Assembly (NCBI RefSeq): GCF_030413595.1
Contig: NZ_CP129238.1
Span: 1,736,001 to 1,800,000 of the forward strand
Direction: 5' to 3'
From: Planococcus liqunii
GTDB taxonomy: Bacteria; Bacillota; Bacilli; Bacillales_A; Planococcaceae
Length of the DNA: 64,000 nt
Shown: in pieces, positions 53,380 through 62,940 of the stretch
Position numbering within the stretch: position 1 is the stretch's first letter
Layout of the letters: each line of letters begins with the position of its first letter
Made by a program: the position numbers and the translations under genes
Notes under the pieces: generated by a model
What the model was told of the DNA's origin: nothing
Database searches by the model: none
The model's input: only the letters and a program-made list of their open reading frames with translations

Positions 53380-53526
53380 ATTTATTAAGTTTTTTAATAA
53401 TTTCGTTTGTTAATTCGATTCCATTGGATACGTGTATTCCATATATCAATAGGAAGATTGATAATGGTATTTTTCATAGATGTATCCGATTAATCGAAAA
53501 CTAAAAATGCGAGGAGGCGTGCTGGC

Positions 53527-53946
53527 ATGAAAATATTCATTACTGTAAAAAGTGCAAGTTCTTCAAAAAAATATCTAAATCAGCGGCCTGTGGCTTTGCC
53601 GGAAACAATTGCTACGCTGCAGGAGCTTGTGGAAGAACTCATCATACAAAACGTGAAAGCCGCTCTTGCTTCTCATGAACAAGGGAATATAATAAGCTTT
53701 TTGACGGCAAAAGACACTGAAAACCAGCTGGCAACAGGAAAAGTTGGATTTCAGTATACGTATGGCAAGGAAGAAACGGACATGGAAAAGGCCTTACAAG
53801 AAGCAGAATCCGCCTTTAGAGACGGGCTATATCGTGTGTTTATCAATGATATTGAATTAATGGAATATAAAGAAACAATCAAACTTGCCGAGAACGACAA
53901 CCTGGTTTTTATGCGGTTGACTATGCTGGCAGGAAGACTATGGTGA
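53527..53946 (+). CDS. Partner protein of DUF4132 gene, possible beta-grasp fold
   Basis: This 139-residue protein begins MKIFITVKSASSSKKYLNQR (beta-hairpin), continues with a helix (TIATLQELVEELIIQNVKAAL) and ends IKLAENDNLVFMRLTMLAGRLW. The last part recalls the gDxVxFlxxxaGG end of MoaD/ThiS/ubiquitin-like proteins; this is inference from pattern only. GAGGAGG precedes ATG 53527. It lies 18 bp before the 1632-residue gene, so both form an operon. No known family assigned. Confidence 0.6.
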   Translation: MKIFITVKSASSSKKYLNQRPVALPETIATLQELVEELIIQNVKAALASHEQGNIISFLTAKDTENQLATGKVGFQYTYGKEETDMEKALQEAESAFRDGLYRVFINDIELMEYKETIKLAENDNLVFMRLTMLAGRLW

Positions 53947-53964
53947 GCCAAAGGGGGAAACGGG

Positions 53965-56900
53965 ATGACCCGAAAAGTTGATCATCAATATTTAGAAGAG
54001 CTCACTAAAAAGGTCGATGGATTGCCCGAAGTTGATAAAGCGCTCGGAAAAAAACTGGCCAGAGCCGCTGTGTTGGAAGATTATTATTATGATCTCCACG
54101 TACGCCGTTTGAAAAGAGAGCTGGAACAGCATGCGCAAAATTTTGAGGAGAAGCTGACCAAACTGGAGTTTTTAACAAAGCAGCTCTTGCCTTCTTATTA
54201 TTCAGACGTTTTCGCATACATCATCCAACATGCTACAGATTATGCTTACACATCCGGTTATTACAGAAGACCCTTTCGGACATTAGAAAAGGCAGCGTAT
54301 TTGGATACAATTCTTTTTAAATGCCTTGAACTTCATGCATTTGCCTCTTCAGGGTTGAATGCCTCAGATTTGCTGGCCGGCAAAATGCTTCAAACTGAGT
54401 ACAGTATTGCAAGCGATATAATCGCTTATGAAATCGACAGGGGCAACGAAGAAGTATTGGGAAATATTCAACAAGCTGTATTTGGCGACAACAATATTGC
54501 CCTTGTATCCAGAGAAATGATCAAGGGAATGGTGATGAGCCACAATAACGAAATGTACGCTATGCTCGGACAGCTATTAGTGGCTGCTAAATTGCAGGAA
54601 GGGCTAAGGCAGAGCATTGTTGAAACGATGGATGAAGGGTGTCTTGATGCCACCATCCATCTAATGAAAGTAATTATTGAAAATGATCTGATCCGGTACA
54701 GTTCAGTAGCGAGAGCCATGAGTGTATGGACAGGGATAGAACTCGACGTAGAGAATAAAAGGGTTTTAAAACAGATTATCCGTTATATGCATGACGCTCT
54801 AACTGACAGTTCATGCAGGACAGAATGGCTTGCCAGCGAAAACGCGGATAAATTATATATCAGTATATGGGCCACGGCTGTGCACAATGAACAGCACCTG
54901 AAAAATGCTGTAGAAAAAACTATGAGAAACGGGGCAGCTTATCAAAAAGTTGCGGCTTTGCATTTGCTCATGGAAAGCGAAAACCTTTCCGTCAAGTATG
55001 CTGTTGCGGCTGCGAATTTAGGGGGTTCAACGCCGGAAATAGAAGCGATGATCATCGCTAACTATCCCGATACCTTTGATTATGGAGCCATTTTTAAAGC
55101 ACATGCTAATGGCAAAAAGAGCAGAGATGATGTGGAATATATAACTGAGCTCGGAGATGATGCTGAGAGAACCCGTCAATTTTCATTATTAATGGAAATG
55201 TTTCAAATCGCCCCTCATAAAGAACGAGTCATTGCTTCCACCCTGTTTAATGGTGCTGAAATTTATTATTCCAGCGATTTGGTCGCACAGAAAATGTTGT
55301 ATTTGATTTCGTATGACCATGACCCGCAAAAGCTTAAGGCGCTGCTTGAGCACAGAGCGCTGCTAGGTTCGGATACGAAGGGCAATATACTGGAAAATTT
55401 CATTCGGAATTTTGAGGATCCTGTATTTAAAGACTTTATATTATCAAGCTTATCGGACCGCAGCAGCCACAACCGGGAGCTTGCTTTGAAAAAAGTTGAT
55501 CAAATGACGCTGGATGCCGGTGATGTGATGCGGGTGGAGGCACTTTTAAAGTTGAAAACGGGAACGGTCCGCCAAGCTGTGATAAAGCTATTGCTGAAAT
55601 TGGATGAGCCATTGTTAAAGGGTTCTCTGAACCGCCTTGTTTCATGCAAAAATGAATTGCAGCGACTTGGTGCACTGGAGATTTTAACAGTTATAAAAAA
55701 CAAAAAACCTGAACACTATTCCTTTTTTCAAGAGATGCATCTGTCTATCAATCAACCGACTGCCAAAGAGCAAATTTTGCTGGATAAGTTGAACATTCAA
55801 GAAAAAGCTGCCGTTCAGGCAGGTTTAGGGTTGTATGATCCAAATCAAAAATTGCAACTGTTTAAGGAACTACAAAAATTTGAGCCTCTCCTGCTGCATT
55901 CTTTCATCACGATTCAACAAAGTCGTTTCAAAGAGATATTGTTCGGACTGGATCAACTGATCCATGAGCACCGGAATGAGTCCTACGAATTGGAGTGGTA
56001 TGGTTCGACCGAAGTTTATCTAATCGGCGCAGAAATCAACCGGGATACTCAGTATGAAGAAGAAAATCAGAAAAAAGGAATCTACACTCTTCCTTTAACG
56101 CAGGTGTGGATTAACTTTTTTGAGGAAATGAAAGTGACGCCTTTGGAACTCTTTCAAATGCAAACGATTTTCTTACTGCGGAAAAGCTATGGCTATTCTT
56201 TAAAACTTCGTCAAATAGAAGCAACCAGTTCAACACCTTCCAGCAAATGGAGAAAAGAGTTGTTTGAATCGCTCTACCCGCTGTCAGCTTTAGCCGATTA
56301 CTATGCCGTATTTGAAAAGATGCGTTATAAACCACAGCTGGCTGAAATATTCACCGCGTTTTTTGAAGACCGGGATAAACAGGCATTCTTTGATGTGACC
56401 AGCCGGATTTTAAACTCCTTTGTTACAGCGATTCCTGAAGAATTGCGCAAAGAGCAGCAAGGATTGTACGAATATTTGGCTCATCCCTGGTTGGAATGGC
56501 TTTCAGAAGAGGCAATGGATGATGAAAGATTCAGCCGTTATTTTATGATGAAGTATCAGCTTTATACAGCGAAGAACTTCAGAAAATATCAATTCGGCAC
56601 AGAAGAAATCGACAGAGCCTATTCGCTGGGGTTGATTGACAAAAATGAGTGCTTCAAAGAACTAGTGGAGCGCAACGGAGGAGAGTTTCGCCATCACCTT
56701 TATAACCTGACACATCCAAGTACAGCTGCCAACTTCAAAGCGCTCGCGCCGCTAAAAGAAGAACTGGTCGCACGTCTGCTGGAAATCGAGTTAAAAAGAG
56801 GCGACCTTCAGACAGCCTATTCCAAATTGGTAGTGGAGATCGATTATTTTGAAGGGATCAAATATTTTGTTTCCATTCTGAAAGCACTGGACGGCGAAAC

Positions 56901-58863
56901 ATTTGCCAGGGGATATTTTTACTCATTCTTTAGTGAATATGCAAAAAAGGACGTATTAAGCCATCTTCTCCGAAATTGTCATCCCCATAAAGATGACACC
57001 GCAGAACGGCTTGCGCTTCTGTTCAAAGAGTTTCCGGTAAGAGATACCCGCCTGCTGGAAGCGGCCATGTACGCCCCTCAATGGACGGACCTTATTTCTG
57101 AGCTTCTTGGATGGGATGGGCTGAAAAAAGCGATTTGGTATTTTCATGCACATACAGGCGAAAGCCTTTCTGCTGAAAAAGAAACTGTTATAGCCTATTA
57201 TTCCAAACTATCACCGGAACAGTTTAATGACGGCGCTTTTGATATTGGGTGGTTCAAAGAAGCCTACGAGGAACTGGGAAGGGAGCGTTTTAATCAGCTA
57301 TATGACTGTGCGAAATATATTTCGACAGGTGCGTTTCACAGAAGAGCTCAATTGTTTGCAGACGCAGCGATGGGGAATTTGGATTCCGAAGAGCTGAAAG
57401 AAAGCATACGGACAAAACGCAACAAAGAGCATTTATTGTCATTCAGTTTGATGCCGGCCACCGGAAATTCCAAAGAGATTATTTTGGAACGCTATGACTT
57501 TATCCAGCAATTTTTAACGGAAAGCAAGAGTTTCGGGGCGCAAAGACGCGCCAGTGAAGCAAAAGTGGTGGAAATTGCTTTGATGAACTTAGCGGAAGCA
57601 GGGGGCTATGGAGACATGACGAGAATGCGCTGGTCCTTGGAAGCCAGAAAAGCGGACGCCATTCAGCCATACACCCTTCCGGCTGAAGTGGAAGGATACC
57701 GGGTCCATATCGCAATTGATGAAAACGGAAAAAGCCGCCTTCGAATCTTCAAGGAAGAGAAAGAACTTGCATCTTTACCGGCCAAACTCAAAAAGAATGA
57801 GTATGTGAAAAAACTGAAAGAGATTAACAGTGAATTAAAAGAACAATTTATTCGAAATCGGGCGGAACTGGAAAAATCAATGATTTCGCAAAGTCCATTC
57901 AGATTAAACGAATTACAAAAGATGCTGCAAAACCCAACCGTAGCACCCCTAGTAAAAAAACTGGTATTTCAAATCGGAAATCGCTTCGGTTTTCTTACTG
58001 AAACCGGACTTGTTCAAGAAGATGAAAACACATATAGAATACATGAGACTGATGAAGCAACTATAGCCCATTGTGTGAACCTCCAGAAATACGGTGTGTG
58101 GGGGGCTTATCAGCGGAACTTGTATGATAAAAAGATCGTCCAGCCGTTCAAACAAGTTTTCCGTGAACTTTATCTTCTTAATGAAGATGAAAAACAGGAC
58201 GGGTATCGATCTTTCCGCTATGCGGGACATCAGCTACAGCCTGCAAAAGCCATCGCACTGTTCAGAGGCCGCTCCTGGACGGTTCATTACGAAACAGGGC
58301 TGCAGAAAGTGTACCACCAGGATAATATCATCGCGACTGTGGACGCAGTGGCAGATTGGTTTTCACCAGCTGATATCGAAAGTCCTGCCCTGGAACAGGT
58401 AACTTTCTTCCACCGCAGAACACACAAACCATTGAAATTGATAAGCATTCCGCCGATTCTTTTCTCGGAAACCATGCGGGATGTCGATCTGGCAGTCAGT
58501 ATTGCGCATGTCGGCGGCGTCGATCCTCAGGAAAGCTTAACGACGATTGACATGAGAAAAGCAATCATCCGTGAATCATTAAGACTGACCCAAACGGACA
58601 ATGTCAGAATTGAAAAGAATTTTGCTTATATACAAGGTGCGCTGGGGGAGTACGGAGTCCATTTGGGCAGCGGATCGGTACAGAAAATGGCGACGGGTTC
58701 AATTTATATTATTCCTGTCCATAGCCAGCACAGAGGCAGACTGTTCCTGCCATTTTTGGATGAAGATTCGAAAACGGCTGAAATTCTAGCTAAAATCTTG
58801 TTACTGGCTAATGACAAAACAATAAAAGATCCACACATACTGGAACAACTTCGACTTAAATGA
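53965..58863 (+). CDS. Giant DUF4132-type protein, 1632 residues
   Basis: The product is cytosolic with no signal peptide or membrane helix. Residues 1-1150 are almost wholly helical with HEAT-like repeats (AALHLLMESENLSVKYAVAAANLGG; RSSHNRELALKKVDQM; GTVRQAVIKLLLKLDEPLL). Around 1185-1280 is the DUF4132 segment (ARKADAIQPYTLPAEVEGYRV ... LASLPAKLKKNEYVKKLKEINSELK). The C terminus (VSIAHVGGVDPQESLTTIDMR ... IYIIPVHSQHRGRLFLPFLDED) is the conserved end found with DUF4132/DUF5724 proteins. AAAGGGGGAA precedes ATG 53965. No enzyme motif is visible; a scaffold or sensor role is a guess. Confidence 0.75.
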   Translation: MTRKVDHQYLEELTKKVDGLPEVDKALGKKLARAAVLEDYYYDLHVRRLKRELEQHAQNFEEKLTKLEFLTKQLLPSYYSDVFAYIIQHATDYAYTSGYYRRPFRTLEKAAYLDTILFKCLELHAFASSGLNASDLLAGKMLQTEYSIASDIIAYEIDRGNEEVLGNIQQAVFGDNNIALVSREMIKGMVMSHNNEMYAMLGQLLVAAKLQEGLRQSIVETMDEGCLDATIHLMKVIIENDLIRYSSVARAMSVWTGIELDVENKRVLKQIIRYMHDALTDSSCRTEWLASENADKLYISIWATAVHNEQHLKNAVEKTMRNGAAYQKVAALHLLMESENLSVKYAVAAANLGGSTPEIEAMIIANYPDTFDYGAIFKAHANGKKSRDDVEYITELGDDAERTRQFSLLMEMFQIAPHKERVIASTLFNGAEIYYSSDLVAQKMLYLISYDHDPQKLKALLEHRALLGSDTKGNILENFIRNFEDPVFKDFILSSLSDRSSHNRELALKKVDQMTLDAGDVMRVEALLKLKTGTVRQAVIKLLLKLDEPLLKGSLNRLVSCKNELQRLGALEILTVIKNKKPEHYSFFQEMHLSINQPTAKEQILLDKLNIQEKAAVQAGLGLYDPNQKLQLFKELQKFEPLLLHSFITIQQSRFKEILFGLDQLIHEHRNESYELEWYGSTEVYLIGAEINRDTQYEEENQKKGIYTLPLTQVWINFFEEMKVTPLELFQMQTIFLLRKSYGYSLKLRQIEATSSTPSSKWRKELFESLYPLSALADYYAVFEKMRYKPQLAEIFTAFFEDRDKQAFFDVTSRILNSFVTAIPEELRKEQQGLYEYLAHPWLEWLSEEAMDDERFSRYFMMKYQLYTAKNFRKYQFGTEEIDRAYSLGLIDKNECFKELVERNGGEFRHHLYNLTHPSTAANFKALAPLKEELVARLLEIELKRGDLQTAYSKLVVEIDYFEGIKYFVSILKALDGETFARGYFYSFFSEYAKKDVLSHLLRNCHPHKDDTAERLALLFKEFPVRDTRLLEAAMYAPQWTDLISELLGWDGLKKAIWYFHAHTGESLSAEKETVIAYYSKLSPEQFNDGAFDIGWFKEAYEELGRERFNQLYDCAKYISTGAFHRRAQLFADAAMGNLDSEELKESIRTKRNKEHLLSFSLMPATGNSKEIILERYDFIQQFLTESKSFGAQRRASEAKVVEIALMNLAEAGGYGDMTRMRWSLEARKADAIQPYTLPAEVEGYRVHIAIDENGKSRLRIFKEEKELASLPAKLKKNEYVKKLKEINSELKEQFIRNRAELEKSMISQSPFRLNELQKMLQNPTVAPLVKKLVFQIGNRFGFLTETGLVQEDENTYRIHETDEATIAHCVNLQKYGVWGAYQRNLYDKKIVQPFKQVFRELYLLNEDEKQDGYRSFRYAGHQLQPAKAIALFRGRSWTVHYETGLQKVYHQDNIIATVDAVADWFSPADIESPALEQVTFFHRRTHKPLKLISIPPILFSETMRDVDLAVSIAHVGGVDPQESLTTIDMRKAIIRESLRLTQTDNVRIEKNFAYIQGALGEYGVHLGSGSVQKMATGSIYIIPVHSQHRGRLFLPFLDEDSKTAEILAKILLLANDKTIKDPHILEQLRLK

Positions 58864-58977
58864 ATAGCTGTATTGATGCTTTATTTTTCAAAAAAGAAGT
58901 GAAAGTTAACACTAACATTTTTGAATTACACTTTTTAATCTATTCATCACTTTTTCCTTTGCAGCTTGTTCCCAAAG

Positions 58978-59083
58978 ACCATATAACCGGATAATCGGTA
59001 AGGAAGAGACTTCGCAGGAAGTCTCTTCTTTTTTATTCGTGTACATAAACTTTTACTCCCGGTTTTATTTTCTAAGAATACCT
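58978..59083 (+). repeat. Family B repeat, copy B13 (diverged)
   Basis: ACCGGATAATCGGTAAGG, hairpin GAAGAGACTTC / GAAGTCTCTTC, T6 (probable terminator of the DUF4132 operon), then AAACTTTTACTCCCGG and TTTTCTAAGAATA. The left end is changed compared with B1-B12. Confidence 0.65.
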
Positions 59084-59158
59084 GGTTTTCCATACTTTTC
59101 CTCAGTATTGTTAAAGAAAATGTACAATTACGAAAATTAAATAGAAGGAGTAAATACA

Positions 59159-59770
59159 ATGCCTGCACATCTTATTGCTAAACAAGGGTGGTCCTATGAG
59201 GAATTATGGCAAGGCTGCATGCTGATGTCCATCACCCATGCTATTTTTGTCGCGGATGCCCCGGACCTTGCTCATGAAATTTCATGGGATGGTTTTAACT
59301 ATAATATGAATAATAGCCAGGGAAGCAGAGGAACCATAACCTTTCATCCAGACTTCTTTGTAGCGGGATTCCGGAATGACGAACTTTCATCTGACAGTTG
59401 GAGTGCAAAAGACTCTTTAAGCCAGGCTCCTGAAAAAGTTATCCGATTCGCTGAGCAGGAAACGCTTCAGTATTTGCTGGATGATGTAGATGGGGAGACT
59501 CTTCCTTCGATCACTACAGCGATTTGGGAAGATAAGAACCAGGTTTTCTCTTCCCATTCTTTTGATGAAATGCTTGTAAAAGGAGGAGAACTTTTAGAAA
59601 TTTAATGCATGGATCTTGCTGCAGCTTTTGAGGCTTGTGAAGAGGAATATGAATTTACGGAAGAGCAAATGACGCTGTTGAAGAAACTTTTTTACTTGAA
59701 AATTGAACAGCCGAACGAAGCAATCACGTTGAGTCAACGTGATATAGATGCCATTGGATCAAGAAATTAA
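59159..59770 (+). pseudogene. Hypothetical gene interrupted by an in-frame TAA
   Basis: ATG 59159 (AAGGAG upstream) opens 148 codons to TAA at 59603 (FAEQETLQYLLDDVDGETL ... MLVKGGELLEI). The same frame continues after the stop for 54 codons (MDLAAAFEACEEEYEFTEEQ ... DIDAIGSRN) to 59770 without a ribosome site of its own. One nonsense change in a 203-residue protein explains both; a shorter functional 148-residue protein is also possible. Family unknown; size and acidic character resemble immunity-type proteins. Confidence 0.5.
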
Positions 59771-59979
59771 TGAAAGTAAACTTTTATTTACTGAGAAAGG
59801 TATTGAGTGGCAAAGGGGAATTTATCGACTTGAACAAGACAAGTCCGAAGATCGATCGATTTACACGGAGCTTAACCAATGTTGAGGCCATATTGGTTAT
59901 AAAAGGACACGTATGCGACCAGTTCTTCGGGAAAACCAATGGTTATTATTTCATCTATGACTGGGGAATCTACGATTAA
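59770..59979 (+). CDS. Hypothetical protein, 69 residues
   Basis: ATG 59770 overlaps the preceding TAA by one base (TAATG), which suggests coupled translation. The product MKVNFYLLRKVLSGKGEFID ... GKTNGYYFIYDWGIYD is small and soluble. It may be the C-terminal piece of the same decayed locus. No family recognised. Confidence 0.35.
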   Translation: MKVNFYLLRKVLSGKGEFIDLNKTSPKIDRFTRSLTNVEAILVIKGHVCDQFFGKTNGYYFIYDWGIYD

Positions 59980-60164
59980 AATTTTTCGAAAATAAATTTG
60001 ATTATGAAGTTAATAAAGAACCAATCAACATGTAGTCTGATCCTTCTTAAAGATCTATTTCTTAGTAAGGAGTTGCAATATTTTAGTTTTCAAGGGTCGG
60101 CACTTCATCATTGGAGTTCTCAAGTCTGTTCCTTCTTATCGACAATAAGTAGGAAGCATTTAAT

Positions 60165-60208
60165 AAAAGCGATCAAGTCAGAAAAAACTTCCGTCTTGAT
60201 CGCTTTTC
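60165..60208 (+). terminator. Terminator before cls
   Basis: Stem AAAAGCGATCAAG / CTTGATCGCTTTT with a 17-base loop. The stretch 59980-60164 has no recognisable gene. Confidence 0.65.
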
Positions 60209-60276
60209 ATCTTGATAAAGAGGAATATTAAGGCTGTTAGAGAATAAGGTTGGAAGATGGCGAAAGGGGTGGCAAG

Positions 60277-61731
60277 ATGGATTGGCTGATCTTGTTGAGC
60301 TGGGCGTTGGACGGAATAATCCTATTGAATATTGGGCTGGCCATTGTGGTGATTTTTAACGAACGGCGTGATCCAGGGGCTTCCTGGGCATGGCTGCTGA
60401 TTTTATTCTTTTTACCAGTCATTGGCTTTATCGTTTATCTGTTTTTCGGCAGACTTTTAAAAGATAAGAACTTTTATAATTTAAGCGAAGAAGAACAATC
60501 TTATCACACTCGGCAAATTAATTCTCAAGTCGAACGGATTCAAAGTGGTGCAGCGGAATACGACGAGGAATTGCTGAAAAAGCATAAACAGTTGTTAATC
60601 ATGAACTTGCAATCTTCCCGGTCGCTGATTAGCTTCTATAACGACATGCATGTACTCTCTGAAGGTGTACAGAAATTCGATACAATGATTGAGGACATCG
60701 GCCAAGCACAGGCAGAGATTAACATCCAGTACTACATCATCAAACGGGACGCACTCGGCAAGCGGCTGCTCGATGCTTTGTTGGAGCGGGCAAAAGCGGG
60801 TGTCAAAGTTCGCCTTCTTTATGATGGCTTCGGTTCCAGGAGTTTGAGGCAAGTGGATTTTAAGGAATTGATTGAGCACGGCGGCGAAGTGCAGATTTTC
60901 TTCCCATCGGCTTTCGGGTTCTTAAATTTGCGCATCAATAACCGGAATCATCGGAAAGTGTGCATCATCGATGGGAAAGTCGGGTATATCGGAGGATTTA
61001 ATGTTGGCATGGAATATCTGGGGGAAGTTAAAAAATTTGGCTATTGGCGAGACATACATTTGCGAATAGAAGGCGATGTGGTCCAACATATCCAGGAACG
61101 TTTTATTTTGGACTGGAACTACTCCAATCAATATAAAAAACGGGACGAACTATTTTGCTTTCCTCAGCACGGTGTAAAGAATTTATCCCCGATGCAAATC
61201 GTTACGAGCGGTCCAAATTCCCATACAGAGCATTTAAAAAACATGATGATCAAAATGATTCTATCGGCTGAACGAGAAGTTTTCATCCAGACACCCTATT
61301 TCATACCGGATAAGAGTTTCATGGACGCCTGCAAAATGGCATTACTGAGCGGTGTGAAAATGCATATCATGATTCCGGGCAAACCGGATCATCCGTTTGT
61401 CATGTGGGGATCCTGGTCGTTTCTTGGAGAATTGCTCGATTACGGGGCAGATGTCTACTTATATGACCGCGGCTTTCTTCATTCCAAAACATTGACAGTC
61501 GATGGAGAAATTTCAACTGTTGGCACGACCAACCTGGATGCCCGCAGTTTTCGCTTGAATTTCGAAATTAATGCGCTGGTATTTAACCGGCGAATTGCCC
61601 TTGAACTTGAATCGTTGTTCGAGTCGGATACAGTGAATTGCCGGAAGCTGACGAAAGAGCTATATGCCAAGCGCAATTGGACAGTCAAATTGCGTGAAGG
61701 AATTTCCCGTTTGCTAAGCCCGATTTTATGA
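60277..61731 (+). CDS. cls: Cardiolipin synthase
   Basis: This 484-residue membrane enzyme condenses two phosphatidylglycerols to cardiolipin. It has two N-terminal membrane helices (about 3-22 and 34-55). Both phospholipase D motifs are present: NHRKVCIIDGKVGYIGG (first HKD) and LHSKTLTVDGEISTVGTTN (second HKD). ATG 60277 fits AAAGGGGTGG; the frame is open upstream to 60250. Codon use is closer to the core genes than to the AT-rich neighbours. Confidence 0.93.
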   Translation: MDWLILLSWALDGIILLNIGLAIVVIFNERRDPGASWAWLLILFFLPVIGFIVYLFFGRLLKDKNFYNLSEEEQSYHTRQINSQVERIQSGAAEYDEELLKKHKQLLIMNLQSSRSLISFYNDMHVLSEGVQKFDTMIEDIGQAQAEINIQYYIIKRDALGKRLLDALLERAKAGVKVRLLYDGFGSRSLRQVDFKELIEHGGEVQIFFPSAFGFLNLRINNRNHRKVCIIDGKVGYIGGFNVGMEYLGEVKKFGYWRDIHLRIEGDVVQHIQERFILDWNYSNQYKKRDELFCFPQHGVKNLSPMQIVTSGPNSHTEHLKNMMIKMILSAEREVFIQTPYFIPDKSFMDACKMALLSGVKMHIMIPGKPDHPFVMWGSWSFLGELLDYGADVYLYDRGFLHSKTLTVDGEISTVGTTNLDARSFRLNFEINALVFNRRIALELESLFESDTVNCRKLTKELYAKRNWTVKLREGISRLLSPIL

Positions 61732-61925
61732 GTAGAAAAAGGGATATTGATAAACTCGAAACAAAGTGTTCTGAGCCCCCGTTGTTAAACACATCTAATA
61801 ATGGAAGCACAATTTTATATGACAAATTTTTTATTGGAATTCAAGGTGTAGACGATGCGAGTTTATAGTACGAAAAATTAGGCGATATAACCAATTATCC
61901 TAAACTTTTTGAATTAGAAGATTAA
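61728..61925 (+). pseudogene. Short remnant overlapping the cls stop
   Basis: ATG 61728 overlaps the cls TGA (ATGA) and opens 46 codons (MSRKRDIDKLETK ... YDKFFIGIQGVDDASL) to TAG at 61866. The frame then continues YEKLGDITNYPKLFELED to TAA 61923. Protein-like sequence on both sides of a nonsense codon suggests a decayed small gene. Family unknown. Confidence 0.3.
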
Positions 61926-61930
61926 CAAAC

Positions 61931-62070
61931 GGTTTTCAAATCATGTAGTTATAGGAAGATAAGAGGAAGCGGCGAAGGGATTAATAGCGGATTTTTTAGT
62001 TTGCATTTCCGGAATTATCGATAAGGAAGAGACTTTCTGCGAAGTCCCTTCCTTATTTTAATGGAACCTT
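61931..62070 (+). repeat. Family B repeats, copies B14/B15 (diverged, in tandem)
   Basis: First part: TTTTCAAATCATGTAGTTATAGGAAG (compare TTTACATATCATGA-GTTATCAGAAG). Second part, from 62009: CCGGAATTATCGATAAGG with hairpin AAGGAAGAGACTTTC / GAAGTCCCTTCCTT, similar to B13. This is the last copy; the core-like ABC genes follow. Confidence 0.6.
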
Positions 62071-62140
62071 AAAAGCGTCCATTCTAAATGCAGAAATGCA
62101 TGTTATAAGTTTATGGGTTATATTCTTAAAATGTGATTAA

Positions 62141-62197
62141 AAAAGGCCTTCTTGTCGTTTTAAGTGCAAGCACTTAATTCGACAAGAAGGCCTTTTA
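62141..62197. terminator. Bidirectional terminator
   Basis: Seventeen-bp stem, core AAGGCCTTCTTGTCG / CGACAAGAAGGCCTT, with an inner AAGTGC/GCACTT hairpin and A4/T4 ends. It ends the ABC transporter operon on the minus strand. Confidence 0.8.
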
Positions 62198-62247
62198 TTT
62201 AAAATAGTTGTCAGGGTTACTGCAAGCGGCTAATATTACTCAGCGGA

Positions 62248-62940
62248 TCAAAAATCTTTTTTTACTGCCCGGCCTACTACCAAATTGGCAATGATGAATC
62301 CGAGAACCCCCAGGAATACAGGGACTGCGGTAATTGAAAAAAGATTGGTGTCGTTCATATCCACTGAAGATGACAGGAGGGCGACTATAGCAATTGCCGA
62401 AATAATTGTGGCTGGGACTGAGTACTTCCTCATCCCAAAGAATAACGGAATCAATGAAAGTCCTGCACATGCAATGGCCAGAACCACCAAGTGGACGATA
62501 TAATTGAGAGACAAGGTACCCCCCAGTTTGACCGCAGTAAATGCATACACGCTATTAAAAGCTGAAAAGCTGTAGTAGACGATCAATACTGAAGCGATGA
62601 CGAAAAAAAAAGTAAGGACACTAACAATAATCAATTTGGCCATTAGCAATTTCTTTCGGCTGATTGGATATAAGAATAGAAATGAAATGGTCTTATTTTT
62701 AAATTCCTCAATAATTAGTTGAGATAGAAGGACCGAAGCATAGATGACAAAGGCTGCAATTGCAAACAGTTCAATTAGTATACGAATGTCATCTGGGCTG
62801 GCTAAAAATTCAGAGGCTGCTTCCGGTTCAATGCCCAATAACATCAACATTCCAATAATCGCTACATTTATAAGCACAAAACTCAAAGCCACATTTTTCA
62901 AATTCATTCTTTTTAATTCTAGTTTAATTAAATTCAGCAT
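62248..62940 (-). CDS. ABC-2 type transporter permease
   Basis: This 230-residue protein has six membrane helices (about 18-38, 55-80, 95-125, 145-165, 172-190, 200-222). The segment IIEEFKNKTISFLFLYPISRKKLLMAKLI is typical of ABC-2 permeases in lantibiotic-immunity or peptide-resistance systems. The start ATG 62940 lies 9 bases after GGAGGGG and overlaps the ATPase gene by 17 bp. It forms the exporter with that ATPase. Confidence 0.85.
   Translation of the reverse strand: MLNLIKLELKRMNLKNVALSFVLINVAIIGMLMLLGIEPEAASEFLASPDDIRILIELFAIAAFVIYASVLLSQLIIEEFKNKTISFLFLYPISRKKLLMAKLIIVSVLTFFFVIASVLIVYYSFSAFNSVYAFTAVKLGGTLSLNYIVHLVVLAIACAGLSLIPLFFGMRKYSVPATIISAIAIVALLSSSVDMNDTNLFSITAVPVFLGVLGFIIANLVVGRAVKKDF

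Noticed and set aside
26168..62070. Classical integron with attC sites
   Set aside because: The repeat ends do not show the inverse core and core sites (RYYYAAC / GTTRRRY) in the right places, left and right blocks are not complementary, and no IntI-like integrase is in the window. Only the general layout is similar.
26168..62070. CRISPR array
   Set aside because: Repeats are kilobases apart with genes between them, vary in their centre, and no cas genes are present.
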